From Roseomonas sp. (GTDB lineage Bacteria > Pseudomonadota > Alphaproteobacteria > Acetobacterales > Acetobacteraceae): a stretch of 32,154 bases of DNA. A model generated the notes under the pieces. It was not told the origin of the DNA, did not search any database, and saw only the letters and a program-made list of their open reading frames with translations. This document shows positions 18,248 to 25,338 of the stretch, piece after piece (within the stretch, counting starts at the first letter, position 1; each line of letters opens with the position of its first letter). Made by a program: the position numbers and the translations under genes. The stretch is taken from the NCBI GenBank assembly GCA_020249125.1, contig JADCGG010000178.1:1-32154 (forward strand). The letters run 5' to 3'.

Positions 18248-19449
18248 CCGGGATAGATTTTGTTGGGATCGGCGATTTGTTCCTTATTCGCCTGATAGAT
18301 CACCGTAAAGCGAATGCCCCGCCCATAGGTGGCGCGGGCGATGCGCCACAGATTATTGCCCGGCTGCACCACAATGCGCTGCTGGGCAAAGGCCTCGGCG
18401 GGGAGTTCTTCCCGCTGGAAGGGCACCTCGGCACGGGCCAGCACGCGCCCATCAGCGGGTGAGACCTGGTCAATCCGCAAGCGATGCCGCCCGATGGAGG
18501 GTTGGTTTTCCGGCTGGAAGGCCCAGCGCCCCAGGGCATCGGCAACGGCTTCGCCGATATGCTGATCATCAACGTAAAGCCTGAGCCTGGCGCCGGGCGG
18601 CGCAGCGCCGGCAAAGCGCATAGAACCGCCCTGGTCATATTCAACGGAATCAATGCCAAGTCGCGGCGCCGTACCGGCTGCCGGGGCGGGTTCCGGCACC
18701 TGCAACAGGCGCGGGGCGGTGGCTTCTGAGCGGCCAGGGATAAGCACTGCCAGGGGGCCGGTCGGCGCCGGGGGCGTCGCGTCGGGGGGCGTTGGCTGGG
18801 GCTGCTGCGGAGCTTGTGCTTGGGCGCTTGGTGATGGCTCAGGCGTCGGCGCGGGGCGCTGGGCTTCGGCGGTTTGTGCTGCCGTATCGGGCACCATCAG
18901 CACCACCGTATCCGGCCCGGCCATTTCCTGATCCCCGAGTCGCGCCCGCAGGCTGAGCTCCATCGCCCCGGGCGGCAGGGGCTCGGCGGGCAGGATCACG
19001 AATTCGCCGCGCCGATCGGCCCGGGCGCGGCCCAATTCGCGGCCATTATCAGCAAAAAGAATCACCTCGGCCCCCGGCGCGGCGCGGCCTGCCACCACGG
19101 CACTGCCGCGCGCGCCAACCCGCACAACGTCAAAGCGCGGGGGGATCATCGCAACGGCAGGGGAGGCAGCGTTGGGGTCGGGTCGGGCGGCCTCGGTACT
19201 TGGGCTCGCAAGGCCAGGTGGCGTCGGGGCTGGCGGAATCGCGGGCCGCACGGCCTGGCCCGTGCCACCTGCCACGGTGGCCCCAGAAGGCGCATCCGCC
19301 ACCGGGGCACGCGCAATACCTGTCACGCCCGAGGGATCGGGGGAGAAAACGCCGCGCCAGCCAAGAAAGACCAGGATCGCGAGCAGAATCAGCGCGGCTG
19401 GGAAGATCAGCTTCTTGGCGGCGCCTCCGCCGGCATTCTGCTCATTCAT
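18187..19449 (-). CDS. LysM peptidoglycan-binding domain protein with N-terminal TM and Pro/Ala-rich linker
   Basis: KKLIFPAALILLAILVFLGW TM; C-terminal IVVQPGNNLWRIARATYGRGIRFTVIYQANKEQIADPNKIYPGQVFTLP is a LysM domain. Confidence 0.9.
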   Translation of the reverse strand: MNEQNAGGGAAKKLIFPAALILLAILVFLGWRGVFSPDPSGVTGIARAPVADAPSGATVAGGTGQAVRPAIPPAPTPPGLASPSTEAARPDPNAASPAVAMIPPRFDVVRVGARGSAVVAGRAAPGAEVILFADNGRELGRARADRRGEFVILPAEPLPPGAMELSLRARLGDQEMAGPDTVVLMVPDTAAQTAEAQRPAPTPEPSPSAQAQAPQQPQPTPPDATPPAPTGPLAVLIPGRSEATAPRLLQVPEPAPAAGTAPRLGIDSVEYDQGGSMRFAGAAPPGARLRLYVDDQHIGEAVADALGRWAFQPENQPSIGRHRLRIDQVSPADGRVLARAEVPFQREELPAEAFAQQRIVVQPGNNLWRIARATYGRGIRFTVIYQANKEQIADPNKIYPGQVFTLPVAQPAPAASSRSR

Positions 19450-19581
19450 GCTGCACTCCCCTGCGGCGCGTTTCGCCGCGCCATAGCCCTGCCCAGGTTT
19501 TGGAAATTACAAAATCCTTCTAAGTGTCTTGTCATTGGCCTGCAACACGGCCCGCAAGACCGCCTCCGCTGCTGGGGAAAA

Positions 19582-20256
19582 ATGAGCAAGAAAGCCACCC
19601 AACTTCCGATCTGGGATCGCCCGGTCAGGCTGTTTCATTGGAGCCTGATCCTGTTGGTCGCGCTGTCCTTCGCCAGCGCCAAAAGCGGCGCCTGGGGGCT
19701 GCATTATGTCTCGGGCTACGCGATTCTGACACTGGTGCTGTTTCGCGTCCTGTGGGGGTTTTTCGGGTCGGAAAACGCGCGCTTCGCCCATTTCCTGAAG
19801 TCCCCCGCAGCGGCGCTGCGGCAATTGGCGCGCTTCCCGCAGCGAGAGGCAGACCGCGAAACCGGCCATAACCCGGCCGGGGGCTGGATGGTGGCGGCGC
19901 TGCTGGCCCTATTGCTGGCGCAAACCATCAGCGGGCTTTTTGCCAATCACGATCCTGGTTTCACCTATTCCCAGCATGGCCCGCTGGCCTTTTCGGTCAG
20001 CACCGCAAGTTCAGCCGCCGCAAGCGCGCTGCATCTTGTCGTGCAGAATTACCTGCTTGTCGCGATTGGGCTGCATGTGCTGGCCATCATGCTCTACAAG
20101 CTTGTGAAGGGCCATGAATTGGTGATGCCGATGCTGACCGGCGAAAAACTGCTGCCCGAGGGCACCAAGGCGCCGCGCCTTGCCCCAGGCAGGCTGGCGC
20201 TTGGCCTATTGCTGCTGGCCGGGGCAGCGGTGTTTCTGTTTATCCGGCTATTCTGA
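19582..20256 (+). CDS. cytochrome b/b6 (b561-type) domain membrane protein
   Basis: IWDRPVRLFHWSLILLVALSF, LHYVSGYAILTLVLFRVLWGFFGSENARF, VVQNYLLVAIGLHVLAIMLYKLVKGHELVMPMLTGEK; His residues at expected heme positions. Confidence 0.9.
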   Translation: MSKKATQLPIWDRPVRLFHWSLILLVALSFASAKSGAWGLHYVSGYAILTLVLFRVLWGFFGSENARFAHFLKSPAAALRQLARFPQREADRETGHNPAGGWMVAALLALLLAQTISGLFANHDPGFTYSQHGPLAFSVSTASSAAASALHLVVQNYLLVAIGLHVLAIMLYKLVKGHELVMPMLTGEKLLPEGTKAPRLAPGRLALGLLLLAGAAVFLFIRLF

Positions 20257-20276
20257 GACGCCTGGCTGGCGCAGCC

Positions 20277-20714
20277 CTATCGGCTGCGGCTGCGAAATGG
20301 GCGATGGCAAGCGCTGCAAGTGGCGGCGGCCTGTTGGAAAGCCGCCTGCAAGGTGGCCCTTTCGCCGGTGGTCGCCGCATGCTCCAGGCTGCGCAGGCTG
20401 GTAAGCATATTCGCATTGGCCGCCGCAAACCCCTCTGGATCGGACCAGATGGTGGGACGCGCGCGGGTATCGCCTGCTCCGCTATTTGGGGGGAAAAGCG
20501 CGGGTAAGCCTTCGAAAAAGCGTATCATCTCAGCGGTTGGGGCCAAGGCCGCGCGTGTATCGCCACGCTGATCAAGCAGGGCTTCGATTCGGTCCATCTG
20601 GTGCCCAGCTGCCTTCAACCCATCACGCCGGGCTGAAATCACATCCCCTGGGGTCAGGGCAGATGCCGCAAAGGGTACCAGCAGCATAAGTAGAAAGCCC
20701 GCTTTCCACGCCAT
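20277..20714 (-). CDS. cytochrome c'-like exported protein
   Basis: Signal peptide MAWKAGFLLMLLVPFAASA; C-terminal AAATCSACHRPFRSR CXXCH heme site near the C-terminus, typical of c' cytochromes. Confidence 0.88.
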   Translation of the reverse strand: MAWKAGFLLMLLVPFAASALTPGDVISARRDGLKAAGHQMDRIEALLDQRGDTRAALAPTAEMIRFFEGLPALFPPNSGAGDTRARPTIWSDPEGFAAANANMLTSLRSLEHAATTGERATLQAAFQQAAATCSACHRPFRSRSR

Positions 20715-20842
20715 CGTTACCGCCTGATTGCTTTACTGTAACGCGAAACATGGGGCGCGGTGGTCGCCTCGCCAAGGGGCGCCAACCCGCTTGCGGCCTT
20801 CACCCCCGCCCGCTATAGCCGCGCAGACGTCATGGTCGGCCT

Positions 20843-20919
20843 CGGAGTGTAGCTCAGCCTGGTAGAGCACTGTGTTCGGGACGCAGGGGCCGGAGGTTCG
20901 AATCCTCTCACTCCGACCA
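20843..20919 (+). tRNA. tRNA-Pro (anticodon CGG)
   Basis: Folded by hand: acceptor CGGAGTG/CACTCCG, D arm GCTC-AGCCTGGTA-GAGC, anticodon arm CTGTG-TTCGGGA-CGCAG (C34 G35 G36), T arm GGAGG-TTCGAAT-CCTCT, encoded ACCA end. Confidence 0.96.
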
Positions 20920-21104
20920 ATTGCCCCAAAAGCCCGTCGGAAAATGATGCGGCTTCCGTGATCCATGTCGGATTGCCTGTTTTTCTGAATGCCAAGCCTG
21001 CCACAACCGGGTTCTGCAACGGCGCGCGCGGCTTTGAACCTTGTATGCGATCACTGGCCGCCCGTTGGGGCGTGATTCGTGAACCAACACGAGGTGGCAC
21101 GGCT

Positions 21105-21896
21105 TTACGGTGATAGCGAAATACCGGCGAAGGCAGCGGCATAAGCCCCGACGGTCAAGGCGACCCAAACGCAAGCGGCAAGACCGATACCTGCCGGCGT
21201 TACGGATCGCACCAGCAGCACAAAGGCTGGAAGCGCCTGCATGGCGTGTATTGCGAGGAAGTGTGCAGCGCGCAGATCGCCGCCATCGCGTGACCAGAAG
21301 AAGGGCGCGAAATTAGCAGCATCCGTCATGGTGCCGCCGACATAGGGTGTTGTCATGCTGGAGATTGTCGCGCCGGTAATGCCCCCAAGAATGCCACTGA
21401 TGGCCAAGCCAAGCCCGACAGCCAGCCTCCAATTCAGCGCCTGCTGCTGATCGCCACGCAGCAGAACCAGCACACCGAGCAAGAAGGCCAAAAAGACCAG
21501 GGTCATGGCGCCAAGCCCCATCAGGCTATAGGCGATCTCACCAAGCCGGTCCGTGGCGAAGTGGCTCGGCTTGCCAAGGCCAGCGCGCAACAGGATCCAA
21601 GCTTGCTCAAAAATCGCGGCAAGCACTGTGCCCCACAAAATGATGCGCGCCACCCAACCGTTACGCGCTGCAGGCGCCAGCACCCCCCAGGCCCAGGCCA
21701 TGGTCCAGAACCAGGCGACGAAGGACGCCGCGAACTTCGCGGGCTTCACCCAAACGGAAACGCCATTGATCCTTCGGCCATCAATCATCGCCGCCATCAG
21801 GCAAAGCGCCACGATGATCAGCATCGCCCAGCCCAGACGGGCAAGGATTGGCTGGCGTTGATCCAATGCCGCAAACAGCGCGCGAAGTTTCGTCAT
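21105..21896 (-). CDS. multi-TM membrane protein of unknown function
   Basis: MTKLRALFAALDQRQPILARLGWAMLIIVALCLMAAMIDGRRINGVSVWVKPAKFAASF...; several hydrophobic helices and HFLAIHAMQALP; ATGA overlap with upstream ABA4-like gene. Confidence 0.82.
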   Translation of the reverse strand: MTKLRALFAALDQRQPILARLGWAMLIIVALCLMAAMIDGRRINGVSVWVKPAKFAASFVAWFWTMAWAWGVLAPAARNGWVARIILWGTVLAAIFEQAWILLRAGLGKPSHFATDRLGEIAYSLMGLGAMTLVFLAFLLGVLVLLRGDQQQALNWRLAVGLGLAISGILGGITGATISSMTTPYVGGTMTDAANFAPFFWSRDGGDLRAAHFLAIHAMQALPAFVLLVRSVTPAGIGLAACVWVALTVGAYAAAFAGISLSP

Positions 21897-22330
21897 GATG
21901 GGTCCCCCGGGCTGACGCGCCGCAGGAGAAAAAATCGCAGGATCAGGAAAAGAAGAAGCCCAACCGGGCCAACCAGAAAGGTGGGTGGCAGGCAAAGCCG
22001 TACCGCCCAGGGATTCATGTTCTCGGCTGCAGCAATGCGGCACATCCAGGCGCCGATGAACATGTCAAAGGCGAGGTAGTGCACCCAGCCCGCGAGTAAT
22101 ACGCCATCATTACGGAACAGCAGGGCGACCTCGGCCAGGGATGAAAAGCCCCCCTCAGCATGCGGCGCGTAAAGCAGCATGAAAAGCGAATAGAACGCTG
22201 CCAATAGCCCAGGAATGCCAAGGCCGCAGATCCACCAAGTGACAAGGCGCGTCCGCGGCGCGATGAGCATGGCCAACCATCCCGCCATGGCAAGGTAGTT
22301 GGCTGCCGAAAAGACTATTGCAGGTTCCAT
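21893..22330 (-). CDS. ABA4-like (DUF4281) family membrane protein
   Basis: 145 aa; FSAANYLAMAGWLAMLIAPRTRL, LLAGWVHYLAFDMFIGAWMCRIAAAENMNPWAVRLCLPPTFLVGPVGLLLFLILR matches the remembered ABA4-like pattern (W.hYlafDlfvG.w...ga...GP.Gll.y). Confidence 0.82.
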   Translation of the reverse strand: MEPAIVFSAANYLAMAGWLAMLIAPRTRLVTWWICGLGIPGLLAAFYSLFMLLYAPHAEGGFSSLAEVALLFRNDGVLLAGWVHYLAFDMFIGAWMCRIAAAENMNPWAVRLCLPPTFLVGPVGLLLFLILRFFLLRRVSPGDPS

Positions 22331-22343
22331 CGTCCACCATTAT

Positions 22344-22358
22344 CTGACCATTGGTCAG
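22344..22358. promoter_or_regulatory. putative TetR operator CTGACCA-T-TGGTCAG
   Basis: Perfect 7+1+7 palindrome in the divergent promoter gap between the ABA4-like gene (start 22330) and the TetR gene. Confidence 0.7.
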
Positions 22359-22416
22359 TTTATGATTGTTAGGACGGTCCATTGTCAAGCAATTCGTCAC
22401 GCAGCATGGTCATTCG

Positions 22417-23049
22417 ATGACGGCCATGCTCAAGCCCAAGGGCAAACACCACCATGGGGCGCTCCGCCGCGCGCTGCTTGATGCCGTTGCCGATATTGTG
22501 CTGGCGGCCGGGCCGGATGCGGTAAGCCTGCGGGAATGCGCCCGACGTGCTGGTGTTTCCCATTCCGCTGCCGCGCCGCATTTCGGCGATCTGCGCGGCC
22601 TGCTGACAAGCTTCGCCACCGAAGGAAACCTGCGCCTCGCGCATGCAATGCGGGATGCGGTGGCCGCCTTGCCGCCCGATGCCGATGCCCGCACCCGGCT
22701 TGCCGCGACAGGCCATGGTTATATGGCATTTGCGCGCAACAATCCCGCGCATTTTCGCCTGATGTTCAGAACCGATTTAGTGAATATGGCTGACCAGGCA
22801 TTGCAGCACGCGGTGCAGGCTTCCTGGGCACCACTTGCGGAAGCCATGGCCGCGCACGTGCCGGGCGCGGATGGACGCGCCTTGCGTGCGCGACTCGCGT
22901 TGGCCTGGGCCGGCGTTCATGGATTCTGTGCCCTGCGCGCCGAAGGCACGGGGGGAGATCTGTGGAATCCCGACGATCGCGCGCAGGAGGTTGCCCATGA
23001 CCTTATCGCGCTAATCGTGTCGGCATGCGCCATGCCCGGCGATGGATAA
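22417..23049 (+). CDS. TetR/AcrR family transcriptional regulator (WHG-type C-terminal domain)
   Basis: LRRALLDAVADIVLAAGPDAVSLRECARRAGVSHSAAAPHFGDLRGLLTSFATEG HTH; ALAWAGVHGFCAL WHG-like motif. Start uncertain (22366 TTG, 22417 or 22426 ATG). Confidence 0.92.
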   Translation: MTAMLKPKGKHHHGALRRALLDAVADIVLAAGPDAVSLRECARRAGVSHSAAAPHFGDLRGLLTSFATEGNLRLAHAMRDAVAALPPDADARTRLAATGHGYMAFARNNPAHFRLMFRTDLVNMADQALQHAVQASWAPLAEAMAAHVPGADGRALRARLALAWAGVHGFCALRAEGTGGDLWNPDDRAQEVAHDLIALIVSACAMPGDG

Positions 23050-23079
23050 TGAGGCATTTCCGGTGGTTTGGCGGGCGGC
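23038..23079 (+). pseudogene. 42-bp fragment matching the 3' end of the phyH-like gene
   Basis: GGCGATGGATAATGAGGCATTTCCGGTGGTTTGGCGGGCGGC equals the reverse complement of 14942-14983 at 39 of 42 positions; encodes (A)MDNEAFPVVWRAA versus AMDSEVFPVVWRAA. Confidence 0.6.
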
Positions 23080-23286
23080 GGTGGGGGTAATGTCTCCACC
23101 TCTGGCCTACCCCCGAACGCATGGCGCACCCCATGGCGCCAAAGGCTTTCGAGACATTGCAGGCGCCGCCGAATAGGGTACAGCTCGCGCTGTGCCGTTT
23201 CATCAAACAATCGCGGTATCGCAAAATGGTGGACGGATATCCAGCGGGCTCGGTTGGTCCGTTTTGCCGATGGGAGGTTCCGGACG

Positions 23287-24036
23287 GTGCGCGCAGTCTT
23301 GGTAGTGTTTTTGGCAACGATGCTCGCGGCGTGCGCAAAGCAGCAGACGCCCGACATCGCCCAGATGGCTGCTGCTACAGCACAGATGCATCGTTCCCGG
23401 ATGATCAGTATCGACTTTGACAAGCGACGAGAAGCAATGGCTGCTCAGTTTCCACCCTCGGCGCTTGGAACCCAACAGCAACGAGAGGAGTTCGCACGCC
23501 GACAGGTTGATCTTCATATAGCGTATGTTGTTAGCATTGGAGCACCCGCTGCCCGCGCCGCCGCTGATTCCTGGGTCGAATTTCTCGCGCAGGATCCGGT
23601 CAACAGGGCCGCAGCCGCCGCGACAGGAGCGTCCTCAACCGCCAAAGCCGAGGCTGAGAGCCTCGTCAATGCTATGGCGGCAAGGCGGGGGGCATCCGTG
23701 GCGGTGATCCGGGAAAGGGCACGCAAAAACCTGGGGCCGGGTGCCACGGCTACGACTATACGCAATGAGGAGGCACGTCTGACGCGCATCGCCACGACAG
23801 AACTCGACCGCCGCGAGGCGCAACGAAGGTCAGAGACGCGCCGACAAGCAGACGCCGATCGCTTGGCGCGGCAAGAGGATTACTGTTGGGACTTGGCGCA
23901 CAACATCTGGGTCCGCACCGCCCGCAGCGATGAATTCTACGCCGGGCTCATTCTGGGACGATCGAGCCAAATGGAGAACCACTACCAGGATTGCATGGCG
24001 AGTTTCCGCCGAGTCGATCGGTTTCTCGAAAACTAG
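23287..24036 (+). CDS. hypothetical lipoprotein
   Basis: GTG start gives VRAVLVVFLATMLAAC-AKQQ lipobox; Ala/Arg/Glu-rich helical middle; C-terminal YCWDLAHNIWVRTARSDEFYAGLILGRSSQMENHYQDCMASFRR. Confidence 0.72.
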   Translation: MRAVLVVFLATMLAACAKQQTPDIAQMAAATAQMHRSRMISIDFDKRREAMAAQFPPSALGTQQQREEFARRQVDLHIAYVVSIGAPAARAAADSWVEFLAQDPVNRAAAAATGASSTAKAEAESLVNAMAARRGASVAVIRERARKNLGPGATATTIRNEEARLTRIATTELDRREAQRRSETRRQADADRLARQEDYCWDLAHNIWVRTARSDEFYAGLILGRSSQMENHYQDCMASFRRVDRFLEN

Positions 24037-24133
24037 TAGGTTGCCGCCGCTTAGTTTCCGCGCCTTTGACGGGCGATAATGCGGTGTTCACGCACAAAAG
24101 TTGAGCGTCTGTAGCGTGGACGAGAACGCTGGC

Positions 24134-24739
24134 TTAGGCCACCACCGCCACCACCAAAAACCCAACCCCCGCCAGGCTCGCCACCGCCCCCATCGCCGGG
24201 CGTAGCCAGAGCCCGCGCAGGGCCTGCTGCGCCAGCGCCATGGCGCCCAGCATCAGCGCGCCCTGGATCACGGCAAGCCCGGCCAGATAGGCGATGATCG
24301 GTGTTGCCTCAGCGCCGATCACGGCTTCCGCGAAGGCGTGGCCATGAAACAGCCCGGCCAGGGCAAAACCCGCCAGCAGCGCCGGGGCCGAAACGCGCTG
24401 CGTGATCAGCAGCGCGAGCCCCGCCAGCAACACCGATGCTGCGATCAAGGCTTCGACCGGGCCAAGCCCAATGCCGGCCATATGCAGCGCCAGGCCCGCG
24501 AGGCCGGCAGCCAGGAAGCCCGCAATCGCGCGCAAAGCCTCACCGCGCGGCAGGGCTGCGGCCAGCACACCAGCGGCCAATAAAAAGGCCAGATGATCGA
24601 GCCCAATGACCGGATGGCCGATGCCTGAAGCGAAGCCTTCCCAAAGCGTTTCCGGCATGGCCCCGCCCATGGGGTGATGCGCCGCTGCGGGCAGGGGCAG
24701 CAGGGCCAAAAGGCCAAGGGCGAATGAATGGCGGCGCAT
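24134..24739 (-). CDS. HupE/UreJ family protein
   Basis: AAAHHPMGGAMPETLWEGFASGIGHPVIGLDHLAFLLAAGVLAA, AGLFHGHAFAEA: HupE/UreJ His motifs. Confidence 0.92.
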   Translation of the reverse strand: MRRHSFALGLLALLPLPAAAHHPMGGAMPETLWEGFASGIGHPVIGLDHLAFLLAAGVLAAALPRGEALRAIAGFLAAGLAGLALHMAGIGLGPVEALIAASVLLAGLALLITQRVSAPALLAGFALAGLFHGHAFAEAVIGAEATPIIAYLAGLAVIQGALMLGAMALAQQALRGLWLRPAMGAVASLAGVGFLVVAVVA

Positions 24740-24840
24740 GATAACCTCCGGGATTTCAGGGAGACATGCTTGCCGCTTCGGCGCGGCTTCGCAAGCCCGG
24801 CGCGGTTGGACCGGCGGGGTGGAGCCTCTATATCCGCTGC

Positions 24841-25338
24841 GTGATCACATTCCCTCGGATTCCCCTCCTGCTTGGCTTGCTGATGCTGGCTGGCCCCGCC
24901 TTTGGCGCCTGCGCCGATTCCCCCGCACCTGGCGTGGTCTGGCGGCGCTGCCTGCTGGATAATGTTGACCTTTCAGGCCGCGACCTGACCGGGGCCACTT
25001 TGCGCGATACCTCCTTCGCGCGGGGGCGCTTTGTGGGGGCGACGCTGGCGGGCGTTGATGCTTCCGATGCGCGTTTCAGCTTTACCGATCTGACCAATGC
25101 CGATCTTACCGGAGCAACCCTGCGCAGCGTTGATCTGACCCGCGCCGTATTGGCGGGCGCCGTGTTGAAGGGCGCTGATTTGCGCCGCGCCACGCTGTTT
25201 CGCGCCGATTTGCGCGGCGCCGATCTGACCGGGGCTGACCTCACCAGCGCCAATCTTTCCGGCGCGCAATTGGGCGGGGCGCGCTGGTTGGATGGCGAAA
25301 AGATTTGCGGCGCCAGCTCCATCGGTTCCTGCCAGTGA
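24841..25338 (+). CDS. pentapeptide repeat protein with N-terminal signal peptide
   Basis: ITFPRIPLLLGLLMLAGPAFGACAD signal, then NVDLSGRDLTGATLRDTSFARGRF...ADLTGATLRSVDLTRAVLAGAVLKGADLRRATLFRADLRGADLTGADLTSANLSGAQLGGARWLDG. Start uncertain (24766 ATG or 24841 GTG). Confidence 0.85.
   Translation: MITFPRIPLLLGLLMLAGPAFGACADSPAPGVVWRRCLLDNVDLSGRDLTGATLRDTSFARGRFVGATLAGVDASDARFSFTDLTNADLTGATLRSVDLTRAVLAGAVLKGADLRRATLFRADLRGADLTGADLTSANLSGAQLGGARWLDGEKICGASSIGSCQ

Noticed and set aside
18874-19581. N-terminal extension of the cytochrome b ORF
   Set aside because: Antisense to the LysM gene; the recognisable protein begins at ATG 19582.
20843-21105. tRNA-Pro as an integration (att) site for an island
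   Set aside because: No integrase seen and no second copy of the tRNA 3' end noticed in the window.
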